Both the position numbers and the translations under genes were made by a program. The notes under the pieces are model-generated. The model ran no database searches, was not told the origin of the DNA, and saw only the letters and a list, made by a program, of their open reading frames with translations. DNA of 20,928 nt, from NCBI GenBank assembly GCA_023397245.1, contig JAEWUH010000038.1, forward strand, positions 1 through 20,928, read 5' to 3'. Positions 6,499 through 14,450 of the stretch are shown here, one piece after another. Source of the DNA: Bacillota bacterium. GTDB lineage: Bacteria; Bacillota; Clostridia; Oscillospirales; Acutalibacteraceae. Position 1 is the stretch's first letter. Every line of letters begins with the position of its first letter.

Positions 6499-7470
6499 AT
6501 GAAAGTAGGAATTCGTGATGTTGCAAAGCATGCGGGGGTTTCCGTTGCAACAGTATCTCATGTAATTAATAACACGCGCTTCGTTTCGGATGAAACACGG
6601 GAAAAAGTGCTCAACAGCATTCGCGAATTGGGATATTTTCCTGATCAGCTTGCCCGTGTTTTTAAAACAGGGCGCCGCAACCTGATTGGAATCGTGGTTC
6701 CCGATATTGCGAACCTTTACTGGGCCACCATTATTGAAGCGGCTGAAAACACACTGACTGCAAAGGGCTATAAACTGATCATTATCAGTACAAATGAAAC
6801 GGAAAGCCGTGAAGTAGACGGCATTCAGATGATTGCTTCCGGGATTGTGGACGGCCTGATTATCGCTTCTACCCAAACGGATTTTTCTTCCATAAAAAAG
6901 CTCGTTCCCAAAGCCTTTCCGATGGTTTTTATTGACCGTGTGATTGCAGACTGCCCCTGCGACACCATTATTTCCTCGGATTACGAGGCTATTTATCAGG
7001 GTATTCAGCGTCTGATTGACCGGGGAAACAGGAACATCGGTCATCTGGCCGGACTCGCAAGGGTCTCCCCCATTCAGGAACGCGTGGTTGCCTATATGGA
7101 CTCAATGAGGGACAACGGCCTCCCGGTCAAAGACGGGTACATCCGGTATGTCGACTCTCTTGCAACCAGCGTTCCCACCATGGTTCCGCAGATGATTGAA
7201 GCGGGATGTACGGCGCTGCTGGTCTCCAACCACGTTATGACGGACGACGTGTTTTCTTACTGCAGTGAACACGATCTGCACATCGACCTTTTAGGATACA
7301 GCCAGGCTGCGTACGACTACAAGCACCTGCGTATGGACCTGATCGAGCAGCCCAGCTCGGAAATCGGGCGCAGGGCGGGGCTGCAGATTTTAAAGCGCAT
7401 CGAAAATCCTTCGTCTCCGGTCACTAATACGGTCATCTCAAGCACTTTGGTAAAATGTTCGACCTATTAA
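6499..7470 (+). CDS. LacI-family transcriptional regulator of the sugar operon
   Basis: 323 residues, a normal length. The N-terminal helix-turn-helix and hinge helix read IRDVAKHAGVSVATVSHVIN, then RFVSDETREKVLNSIRELGY (residues 4-48). After it comes a periplasmic-binding-protein-like effector domain: LIGIVVPDIANLYWATIIEA, GIVDGLIIASTQTDF and PMVFIDRVI. The ATG at 6499 has AAGGAG eight bases upstream. It is the only plus-strand gene and is divergent from the sugar-import operon, the usual layout for a local repressor whose inducer is the imported sugar or its phosphate. The promoter and operator positions suggest that it represses both the operon and itself. The effector domain ends about 10-15 residues shorter than in many relatives, at VISSTLVKCSTY, but no frameshift is apparent. 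Confidence 0.93.
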   Translation: MKVGIRDVAKHAGVSVATVSHVINNTRFVSDETREKVLNSIRELGYFPDQLARVFKTGRRNLIGIVVPDIANLYWATIIEAAENTLTAKGYKLIIISTNETESREVDGIQMIASGIVDGLIIASTQTDFSSIKKLVPKAFPMVFIDRVIADCPCDTIISSDYEAIYQGIQRLIDRGNRNIGHLAGLARVSPIQERVVAYMDSMRDNGLPVKDGYIRYVDSLATSVPTMVPQMIEAGCTALLVSNHVMTDDVFSYCSEHDLHIDLLGYSQAAYDYKHLRMDLIEQPSSEIGRRAGLQILKRIENPSSPVTNTVISSTLVKCSTY

Positions 7471-7550
7471 ACCGTTTTCCCTTAACATCTATTTTAACGC
7501 CTTGATTTTGCATGAAGTTGCTGCATACGTATATTTGGGGGATTGTTTTG

Positions 7551-7665
7551 CCAATCGGATGATTTGGAGATTTATCATTCTCCAATCGCAAAAATTGGCA
7601 GAGAGTTGTGCAATGCTTTTTGCACTGCTTCGTGTAGAATGATAAGGCATCATGTCGGATTGTCA
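7551..7665. repeat. Folded inverted-repeat element, MITE-like or small-RNA-like
   Basis: A perfect 10-bp pair, TTATCATTCT (7572-7581) and AGAATGATAA (7636-7645), encloses two further hairpins: CCAAT/ATTGG (7582-7598) and GTGCAA/TTGCAC (7608-7625). Outside it, CCAATC-GGATGAT and ATCAT-GTCGGATTG extend the dyad imperfectly to about 30 bp per arm. An alternative hairpin, TTGGAGA/TCTCCAA (7564-7585), competes with the main stem. No protein is encoded. It could be a miniature inverted-repeat element, a structured 3' end of the regulator message or a small RNA; flanking direct repeats were not recognised. Confidence 0.5.
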
Positions 7666-7716
7666 GTACATATGTTATAATTTAAATGAACGTTTTTACT
7701 TTGTGTTGAAATAGAG

Positions 7717-7770
7717 AAAAGCCAGAAATTCCGGTGCTCCGATAACGGAGGCGGGAATTCCTGGCTTTTT
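7717..7770. terminator. Bidirectional Rho-independent terminator
   Basis: AAAAGCCAG-AAATTCC-GGTGCTCCG pairs with CGGAG-GCGGGAATTCCTGGCTTTT around a short ATAA loop, with few mismatches. T-runs follow on both strands (five on plus, four on minus). It fits as the end of the regulator transcript from the left, although it is 250 bases after the stop, and of the LuxR-type gene from the right. Confidence 0.78.
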
Positions 7771-8018
7771 GGCCCATAATTATTTATTTTCTCAAACTGT
7801 TTTAAAACGGATATAAGTATTCAATTTCTCTTGCAGATATACCTGATATAAAGACAAACGTTATATTCGTGACATAGCTGTGCCTAAATTACTTTTCAGC
7901 GCCTGAACTCTGTTCGTTTTCTTATTTCCGTTTCAACGCTGCCGCTTCTTTTTTCACCGACATAGCCGGCGGTTGCACAGATAAACGCAAAGGGGCACGA
8001 CAGAAATATCGTATCAAT
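7771..8018. other. Non-coding stretch, 3' of the LuxR-type gene
   Basis: No convincing gene. A 40-codon open stretch on the minus strand ends at 7896, but it has no start with a ribosome site and starts inside the tail of the regulator region. It is probably the 3' untranslated tail of the regulator message running to the terminator at 7717-7770. Confidence 0.5.
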
Positions 8019-10589
8019 TCAGTTTATCAAATTCAATTTTTTTGCTTTTATAGCCGCTTCAATACGGTTTTTTACGCCAAGCTTCTCATAGATGCGGGCA
8101 TTATGAAATTTTACCGTTCGGACCGTAATAAAAAGCGTTTCAGCGATCTCTTGATTGGAATACTCATTTCCAAGCAACCTTAAAACTTCAAGCTCTCTTA
8201 CGCTGAAATCATCTTTTCCTCTTTCACTGTCTGCCGGAGCGGTTTTCGGCAGATGATTTGCGGCTCTCAGAATTCGAATGGTTTCCCCTGTTGTGCTTAA
8301 CAAAGCTTTTGCATATTGCCTGCAGCCGGATTGTTTTGTCTGTTTGCTCCATATTCCGTATTCTCTCAGCAGCCCGGCCATCGGTTCCAGCTCGTCGGCA
8401 AAGGTTCTCACATAACCTTCCGGGGCGCCGAGGCCAAGCGCCTTATGGAGCGAAAGCATAGCGTTTGCGGAATCCCCCAATCTGCTGTAAGCAATCGCGG
8501 AAAGGCACAGTATTTCAATGCGGCTGCCCAGCCTGTCCTCTTTCTGCGCGAAGTTTTCAAGACGGTTCAGCAGCAGAAGGGAATCTTCCAGCTGATTTGT
8601 CAGCATCAGATATCTTACGTATGTAATATATTCAAACTCCCTTGGCGCGGAAAGGCGGTCATACACCCCCATGCGGTCCGTATTCAAATATTGTGCGGCG
8701 CTTTCCGCTTCGCCCGCATACAGGTACAGGCTTGCCTCAAAAATATCAAAGAAATAATTCCAGACGCTTCCGCTTTTATCCTTTAAGACTTTTTTACCCG
8801 ATTGGATTACTTTAAAAGCTCCGGCAAGATCGCCTTCGGCTCTTTTTTCTTTTGAATACACAATAAAGCAGGGCACGATAATACCGGGGTTATTCAGGCT
8901 GGTTATCCTGCCCATATTTTTCACAAGCATCTCCCGCACCGCTTTTAAGTCACCGCGCTCATAATTGCATTCCGCAAGGGTTACGGCAATGTAAGAAGAA
9001 AAATCCCCGAGGAGCTTCGGTATCTCTTCCACATAATTTCCATAGGCCTCCGTGACCTTACTCAGTCTTCCTTTAAATCCGTAGGCCGTTTTTAAAAGGT
9101 TCGGTTCGCCCGAGTTCATTTCTCCGACAATCACCGGCACATCCAGATTGAGCCGGAGTACCTTTTGATACTGTTTTACCGCTTCCGCCGCATCCATTCT
9201 GAAAATTGCCGTATTGGCACAGGTGGCGGCAATATTTGCCTCCAGAAAGTTCCTGTCCTTTTCCTCCAGACTGTCTTTGATACCGTCATAACAGGCCTGA
9301 GCCTTATCCGCCCAGAGCTGCGCTTTTTCCAGCCGGTTTTCCATCGACAGCACCCAGGAATAGCCGGTACAGACTCTTACGTCGCTTTCACAAAGCGTTT
9401 GGGGCATACTTTCCACATACCCGCGCCACAGTTCAAATTCACTTTTCTGCGTCATGGAAAGATAAATATTCCAAACAAGCGGAAAGGCTTTTTCGTACTC
9501 TTCCGCCTTGAGAAAGCAGCTGATGGAATCCTGCATCAACCCGTTTTCGCGATACCACTCCCCAGCATGCCGGTATAGGGAACGCCGGGTTGAAGCAGGC
9601 TCCTGCTCAAGCCGATTCATCAGGAATTCCTGAAAAAGATGATGGTACCGGAACCATGTGTTTTCCCGGTCGAGCGGAACGATGAAGCTATTGCTTTCAG
9701 AAAGCCTTCGGAGCAGTTCCGCGCTTTTTCCGTTTCCGGCCACAGCGCCGCAAAGCGGCCCGGTAAGCTTGTCCAGAAATGACGTATGGATCAGGAACTC
9801 CTTTACTTCGTCCGTCCATTGATTAAAGACCTCGTTGAGCAAAAGCTTTTCAATGTCCCGGTTCTTCCCTGAAAACGCATGAACGGCCCCGCTGATGTCA
9901 TTGTTTTCCCGAATGGAGAAGGAAGCCGCTATCAACCCTGCGGCCCAGCCTTCCGTACATTTCTGCAATACTTTTAACTCTTCCGAGCCCAGCCGGATTC
10001 CTCTTTGCAGAAACAGCTCGGCGATTTCATTCAAGCGGAAGGAAAGATCGTTTGTGCCGAGGCAAATTGCATTTTCCCGGGCGCATAGATTAAAAAGCTC
10101 ATGCTCCGGTTCTTTTCGGCTCAGAATGATCATGCTGAAATTCGGCGGCATAAATTTGGCAAGATGTTCTATGCTTTTCAGAACGGTTTCATTATGGATA
10201 AGGTGATAATCATCCAGTACAAGGACGATATCTTCCGGGATGCCGCTCAACGCGTCGGTCAGCAGGTCTGCGGTCATGTTGGAGGAAACAAGCTCCATAC
10301 TGATGGATATTTCCTGAAAGCAGGCGTTTTTAAGAGCGGAATCAACGGAAGCGATAAGATACCGCCAAAACCGTACGGGATCGTTATCGGCTTCATCAAT
10401 AGAAAACCATGCATATTTTAATTCTGATTTTAACAGATAATTTGCTACCGCAGTTGTTTTGCCATACCCCGCCGGGGCAAAGACAAAAGCCAGCCGGTAC
10501 TCCGGCAGAAGTTTAAGCTTTTCTTCCGCTTCTTCCCTGTTGACGATATATTGATTGATTTTCGGTGTGCAAAGCTTTGTTTTAAGCAT
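8019..10589 (-). CDS. MalT-type LuxR-family ATPase regulator (LAL / STAND)
   Basis: 856 residues. The N-terminal nucleotide-binding domain has Walker A APAGYGKTT (residues 38-46) and Walker B IVLVLDDYHL (D126, D127). A winged-helix and helical region follows (GWAAGLIAAS, FRYHHLFQEFL), then a long alpha-helical TPR-like sensor region (about 350-780). The C-terminal LuxR helix-turn-helix is FSVRELEVLRLLGNEYSNQE followed by FITVRTVKFHNARIYEKLGV. The architecture matches MalT and other large ATP-binding LuxR regulators, which oligomerise with ATP and an inducer (a sugar, in MalT) and activate transcription. It stands alone between terminators, so its target genes are not evident; the adjacent secreted-protein gene or the flanking import operons are candidates. 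The ATG at 10587-10589 has AAGGGG nine bases upstream. Confidence 0.93.
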   Translation of the reverse strand: MLKTKLCTPKINQYIVNREEAEEKLKLLPEYRLAFVFAPAGYGKTTAVANYLLKSELKYAWFSIDEADNDPVRFWRYLIASVDSALKNACFQEISISMELVSSNMTADLLTDALSGIPEDIVLVLDDYHLIHNETVLKSIEHLAKFMPPNFSMIILSRKEPEHELFNLCARENAICLGTNDLSFRLNEIAELFLQRGIRLGSEELKVLQKCTEGWAAGLIAASFSIRENNDISGAVHAFSGKNRDIEKLLLNEVFNQWTDEVKEFLIHTSFLDKLTGPLCGAVAGNGKSAELLRRLSESNSFIVPLDRENTWFRYHHLFQEFLMNRLEQEPASTRRSLYRHAGEWYRENGLMQDSISCFLKAEEYEKAFPLVWNIYLSMTQKSEFELWRGYVESMPQTLCESDVRVCTGYSWVLSMENRLEKAQLWADKAQACYDGIKDSLEEKDRNFLEANIAATCANTAIFRMDAAEAVKQYQKVLRLNLDVPVIVGEMNSGEPNLLKTAYGFKGRLSKVTEAYGNYVEEIPKLLGDFSSYIAVTLAECNYERGDLKAVREMLVKNMGRITSLNNPGIIVPCFIVYSKEKRAEGDLAGAFKVIQSGKKVLKDKSGSVWNYFFDIFEASLYLYAGEAESAAQYLNTDRMGVYDRLSAPREFEYITYVRYLMLTNQLEDSLLLLNRLENFAQKEDRLGSRIEILCLSAIAYSRLGDSANAMLSLHKALGLGAPEGYVRTFADELEPMAGLLREYGIWSKQTKQSGCRQYAKALLSTTGETIRILRAANHLPKTAPADSERGKDDFSVRELEVLRLLGNEYSNQEIAETLFITVRTVKFHNARIYEKLGVKNRIEAAIKAKKLNLIN

Positions 10590-10609
10590 CCTTCGCTGCC
10601 CCTTAGAGT

Positions 10610-10633
10610 GTATTTGGGTATTTGGGTATTTGG
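10610..10633 (-). repeat. Three exact tandem copies of an 8-bp unit in the LuxR-gene leader
   Basis: On the message strand CCAAATAC is repeated three times without a mismatch, about 20 bases before the start codon and just upstream of the AAGGGG ribosome site. It lies inside the predicted 5' untranslated leader. Slippage here could change leader length without touching the reading frame. Confidence 0.8.
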
Positions 10634-10672
10634 CCGACGGCGGTTTTATAAGGCATACAGAATCACAAATTA

Positions 10673-10700
10673 ATTATATTACGGAATTTTCTATTTTCAA
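10673..10700 (-). promoter_or_regulatory. Promoter of the MalT-type regulator gene
   Basis: On the minus strand it reads TTGAAA, 16 bases, TATAAT. The predicted start site near 10666 gives a leader of about 77 bases carrying the 8-bp tandem repeat. It lies just downstream of the terminator of the preceding gene, which supports an independent transcription unit. Confidence 0.65.
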
Positions 10701-10728
10701 GATATTTGTATTGCGAATAGCGGAAATA

Positions 10729-10776
10729 AAAATGCGCTTTGAAACGGCTTCATTTGAGCCCATCAAAGCGCATTTT
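10729..10776 (-). terminator. Rho-independent terminator of the secreted-protein gene
   Basis: The perfect 14-bp arms AAAATGCGCTTTGA and TCAAAGCGCATTTT flank a 20-base loop, with A/T tracts on both sides. It begins 24 bases after the stop codon at 10801-10803. The symmetric flanks could let it work in both directions. Confidence 0.85.
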
Positions 10777-10800
10777 ATATAATTTTTGTTTTGATTTACA

Positions 10801-13800
10801 TCAGAATATGCCAACCTGACGTGCGGAGCTGCCTCCCGGTTTTACGCCGTTCTTTATTGTCAGCCGCACGGACGCATGGGTAAGGAATTTATTCTTGCTG
10901 TCGTATACGTCAATCATGATATAGGTCGTACCTGCTTTTAGCCCGGTTGCTTTTACGTTGCCGTTTTTCAGCACGGTCACTTTTGCCACATCTTTTGCGG
11001 AGGAATATGCTTTTACTTTTGCGCCTTCCGCTCCCGCCAGCCGGATTCCCGTTACATAGTTCATTCCCGGCGCCATTGTATAGGATCGGGTATCCACTGT
11101 AATGGAATGGATTTTTTGCGGCGTCAGCAAATAATCGGAGCAGTGGCTGATCTGTACAGTTACGTTGCCGTCCGCATCCACGGTATACTCCTGATTCTGC
11201 TTCTCCACAGACCCGGTATCCGGGTTATAATAGTAGAAATACAGCTTCTGTCCGGGCTGGAATCCCCTGTCTTTTGCAGAGAACGTAACGCTTGCCGCCG
11301 AGGGCAGAAGGCCGCTGTGGCGGAACGTCAGCACAAGGCCTTTACTCTCTTTTGGAAGTTCTCCGCTCAGCGCGGTTTCATCTGTCCTGCAAATGGTCAG
11401 GGAAAAATTCACGTCCCCAACCGGCGCGGAGGATGCGGCGAGGTCGCTGCCTTTGAAGGTCCAACTGTAGGAAGGCTGCCGGTTATCCGCATCTATGACC
11501 CGGACGGTCAGATCGCGCCGGTTTGTCTTTGCAGCCGCAAGAAGGTTCGCTGTCGCTTTGATGGAAACATCCATGCTTTGAGCAGCCTGAGCGACATTCT
11601 GCGGTACGGTAAGGGTTAAATCTACATTTCTCTGTGCGTTAAGCTGCTGAACAACCGTATCTTCCGGTAACCTGATTTCCACATGTGAAGTTCTGCCGGT
11701 ATCCAGAACTGTACCGGCGGCATCGGAAGTTACTGTCGGAACCGTCGCCGTAATTTCCGCTGAATCTCCCAACACACCGACACGGTCTGCGACCGTGGTC
11801 ACAACAGACGTATTGGCGGACGGATCCACTCTGGTTTCCGTCTTTGGAGCGGGGGCGATTGGCTGGCTGGTCTTGCTGCCGGAACTGTTGGAGCTGCTTT
11901 CACTCGTCTTTTCCTTTACGGTCACCGTGATTTTCGGCAGTGTTACACCGCTGTCCTTAAGCTGGAAGCCGCTGTCAAACGTCGGGTAAAAATGATAGGT
12001 TCCCGCCTTGTCGGGGCGGTAAGTGACATTGGAAACCCATTCCAGCACCTTGACTGCCGTATCCGAAATACCGTCTACAACCGCTTTTAGCGTTTTTGGC
12101 AGATTTAATGAAGCATATTCTGTCCCGTACGCTGCAGTTTGCTCCTTCACCGAAGAAGGAAGACTTTCAAAGGAAGAAATCACCCCGGTGATTTTGGAGC
12201 CGTCGTCAAATACCATCTGCGCCGGATAATAAGCGGAAAACGCACTTTTGTACTTCGAAGCTGTTTCGGCAGGAATATGGCCCTGAACCGGACTGTGGCT
12301 GCCGGAAAAAATATTTTCTCCCACAGTCTCCGGTGCGCTTCCCGAAAAAGTAACATCCGTCAGGCCGGTGCAGCCTGAAAACGCATATGCCCCAATCGAC
12401 CGGACACTTTGCGCAACCGTCACGTCTGTTAACCCGGTACATCCGGCAAACGCATGGTCGCCGATTGATGTCACATCGTAATCGGCGCCTCCGTAGGAAA
12501 CACTGTTCGGTATAGTCACCGTACCGGAATAGGGGCTTGGGCTCGCTACGGTTTTTACCTGCCCGGGACTGATATTTGTAATCTCATAACGGATTCCGTC
12601 GTCTGTAAATCGATCCCCTGCCGCAATCAGCCTGTACTGCGCCGTATAGACAGCGTTCCCTGTAATCTCCTGCTGCGCCAGCTGTTCGGAGGTCAGCACG
12701 GTATTCCCGTCACAGCTCCAGCCGGTAAAAACATAGCCGGATTCGGGCGATACGGCGGGGATACTTTGGGGACTGCCTCCGGAATTGACCGTTTCGCTCA
12801 GCGGGCCGCTCAGCGTACCGTGACTTCCGGCGCCGTAACCTACGGTGTACTTTATATAATCATATTTCTTTACGCTCAGCTTGTTTGAGTTCGCTCCGTC
12901 TTCATAAGCCAGCCACAGGGCGCCGTCACGGTCAAGTGCAAGGGAAGTATGTCTTGCACTCCCCTCCGAAATATCACCGGAGCCGACGGGCTCCCAGCCG
13001 GTGCCGGTAAATTTCATTACGGCTGCTTTCCTGGTATTTTTTGCGTAATTCGTATCATTATAAGCAATAAAAGGCGTACCGCCGCTGTCAATGACAAGGG
13101 AGACAAATGCGGCCATCCCGTCCGAAAAATACTGCGAACCGACGGGCTCCCAGCCGGTGCCTTCCGCACCGGTATATTTCATCACGACCGCTTTCCCTTC
13201 CGGCCCGCTTCGATAGGCAACATAAGGCGTGCCGCTTTGATCAAAGGCTAATTTTTCATAATTGACCGAATACTCGGAAAAGCCGGCCGTACCGACCGTT
13301 TCCCAGCCTGTAGCATTTTCCGCGGTTACACCGGTATACTTCATCACGGTTGCTTTACTGTAAGCTGAATTATCCATGAAGGCCAGATGGGGTATGTTTG
13401 TGTTATCAAAAACCAGAGAAAGATAATCTGCTCCCCCCGGAGTAAAACCGGACAATCCGACGGGTTCCCAGCCGGTTTCGCCACTGCCGGAATATTTCAT
13501 TACGGTCGCATATAAAAAGCTCATGCCATCTCTAAAGGCTACATATGGGACATCGTCCCTGCTGACGGCAAGGGAAATTCCGTAAGCCGATCCTCCCGAA
13601 AAGCCTGCTGAACCGACCGTCTGCCATGTCTGTGTTTGTGCATCGTACGTTTTAACAGAGACTCTCTGGGAGCTGCTTTCCTGATACGCAACATAGGGCT
13701 CGCCGCAGGAATTAACCGCAAGTGAAACCGGTTGGGGCGAACCGTTGAAAATTGCGTCTCCGACAGGCTGCCAGGTTTGTGTTCCTTTCTCGTATTTTTT

Positions 13801-14025
13801 CACGACTGTCTGTCCGGCTTCGTAATCCGTATAGGCAGTATAGGGAACCCCGCCGCTGTCAAATACAAGGCCTATGTACTCAACCTCTCCTACAGAAATG
13901 CCGGCTCCCCCGACATACTGCCATACTTTTCCACTTTGAGCAGCAAACGCGGACACCGAAAATACTGATGTCAGCATACTGAACACGATTGCCAGGGACA
14001 AAAACTTTTTGAATACAATCCTCAT
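10801..14025 (-). CDS. Large secreted multi-domain protein: seven propeller-like repeats, InlB-type, BspA-type LRR and Ig-like domains
   Basis: 1074 residues. A Sec signal peptide covers residues 1-28 or 29 (KKF, hydrophobic core, SAFAA). Residues 35-393 hold seven repeats of 49-55 residues, each starting W(Q/E)xVG and containing (S/G)L(V/A)xDxxGxPYxAY and VxKYxG, which suggests a seven-bladed beta-propeller. An InlB/Flg_new-type repeat follows (about 394-466, with GYVFTGWSCDGN), then a BspA-type leucine-rich stretch (about 470-590, SIGDHAFAGCTGLTDV twice). After an Ig-like segment ending in PKITVTVKE come a Ser/Pro-rich linker, two further beta-rich segments and a final Big_2-like domain (GNVKATGLKAGTTYIMIDV). 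There is no LPXTG or other clear anchor; the end is GSSARQVGIF. The role is probably adhesion or glycan/protein binding; no enzyme motif is seen. The ATG at 14023-14025 follows AAAGGCGG, and a small CCCTG/CAGGG hairpin precedes it. The gene is monocistronic and ends at the terminator at 10729-10776. Confidence 0.85.
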   Translation of the reverse strand: MRIVFKKFLSLAIVFSMLTSVFSVSAFAAQSGKVWQYVGGAGISVGEVEYIGLVFDSGGVPYTAYTDYEAGQTVVKKYEKGTQTWQPVGDAIFNGSPQPVSLAVNSCGEPYVAYQESSSQRVSVKTYDAQTQTWQTVGSAGFSGGSAYGISLAVSRDDVPYVAFRDGMSFLYATVMKYSGSGETGWEPVGLSGFTPGGADYLSLVFDNTNIPHLAFMDNSAYSKATVMKYTGVTAENATGWETVGTAGFSEYSVNYEKLAFDQSGTPYVAYRSGPEGKAVVMKYTGAEGTGWEPVGSQYFSDGMAAFVSLVIDSGGTPFIAYNDTNYAKNTRKAAVMKFTGTGWEPVGSGDISEGSARHTSLALDRDGALWLAYEDGANSNKLSVKKYDYIKYTVGYGAGSHGTLSGPLSETVNSGGSPQSIPAVSPESGYVFTGWSCDGNTVLTSEQLAQQEITGNAVYTAQYRLIAAGDRFTDDGIRYEITNISPGQVKTVASPSPYSGTVTIPNSVSYGGADYDVTSIGDHAFAGCTGLTDVTVAQSVRSIGAYAFSGCTGLTDVTFSGSAPETVGENIFSGSHSPVQGHIPAETASKYKSAFSAYYPAQMVFDDGSKITGVISSFESLPSSVKEQTAAYGTEYASLNLPKTLKAVVDGISDTAVKVLEWVSNVTYRPDKAGTYHFYPTFDSGFQLKDSGVTLPKITVTVKEKTSESSSNSSGSKTSQPIAPAPKTETRVDPSANTSVVTTVADRVGVLGDSAEITATVPTVTSDAAGTVLDTGRTSHVEIRLPEDTVVQQLNAQRNVDLTLTVPQNVAQAAQSMDVSIKATANLLAAAKTNRRDLTVRVIDADNRQPSYSWTFKGSDLAASSAPVGDVNFSLTICRTDETALSGELPKESKGLVLTFRHSGLLPSAASVTFSAKDRGFQPGQKLYFYYYNPDTGSVEKQNQEYTVDADGNVTVQISHCSDYLLTPQKIHSITVDTRSYTMAPGMNYVTGIRLAGAEGAKVKAYSSAKDVAKVTVLKNGNVKATGLKAGTTYIMIDVYDSKNKFLTHASVRLTIKNGVKPGGSSARQVGIF
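12847..13923 (-). repeat. Seven tandem coding repeats of about 155 bp (propeller region)
   Basis: These encode residues 35-393 of the secreted protein. Units start at residues 35, 85, 134, 186, 241, 292 and 344. Units 4, 6 and 7 share almost the same DNA around the WEPVG codons (seen on the plus strand as cggctcccagccgg or gggttcccagccgg). Units 1 and 2 are the most divergent. Partial DNA identity between inner units suggests fairly recent internal duplication or gene conversion. Confidence 0.8.
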
Positions 14026-14202
14026 ACATACCGCCTTTCCTTCCCTGTGTGCAGGGCTCCATCTTCCTTTGTTTAATTACTGTTTCCGTTTTTAATAAAC
14101 GGTAAATTTTTTGATATCTATGCATCAATACCGTTCAATTCGATTAATTCGGTTCAATAAATAAATTTCACCTTTATTTTACAGCTTTAAACTCTATTTT
14201 TT

Positions 14203-14390
14203 AACTGTACCTGGTACAGTTTTGGGCTGAAATTGTGAAAACTCAGCCTGTTGCCATTTGATTTTACTCTTATATCAATCGCTGCAGATAACGGCGCGGA
14301 ACCGGAGCCTTTTGGGTTGACCGGTTTCCGGACTTTTCATCTGATGAAACTGTCGCGGAAGTCTCCGGTCGGCAGGATTGCAATCCTGCA
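14203..14390. other. Run of five consecutive dyads between two operons
   Basis: The dyads in order are AACTGTACC-T-GGTACAGTT (14203-14221), GGCTGA/TCAGCC (14225-14248), CGGAA-CCGG/CCGGTTTCCG (14297-14330), TTTCATC-T-GATGAAA (14335-14349) and the 18-bp perfect palindrome GCAGGATTGCAATCCTGC (14372-14389). No protein gene fits here. It could be a structured leader of the secreted-protein gene on the minus strand, an untranslated RNA on the plus strand ending at the terminator at 14451-14506, or clustered operators. The palindromes with zero or one central base look more like protein-binding sites than RNA hairpins. Confidence 0.5.
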
Positions 14391-14450
14391 TATGTCATCC
14401 CTTTCTCAACATGAAATATACGGCAAACAGTTTTGCAGTGAAACAGAAAG

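Noticed and set aside
7653..7681. TATAAT at 7676-7681 on plus as a promoter for a small RNA ending at the 7717-7770 terminator.
   Set aside because: No acceptable -35 hexamer at 16-18 bases, and the region is AT-rich enough for chance matches.
7896..8018. A short minus-strand frame ending at 7896, possibly a remnant C-terminus.
   Set aside because: About 40 codons, no start with ribosome site, preceded in frame by a stop near the end of the LuxR-type gene; no recognisable domain.
14041..14056. CCCTG-TGTG-CAGGG hairpin before the ribosome site of the secreted-protein gene as a regulatory element.
   Set aside because: Only a 5-bp stem; could be chance. Mentioned in the gene entry but not claimed as a site.
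14181..14208. TTTACA-17-TTAACT on plus as a promoter for an RNA through the dyad run.
   Set aside because: The -35 is fair but the -10 agrees with the consensus at only three positions and lies inside the 19-bp palindrome. Noted only as a possibility.
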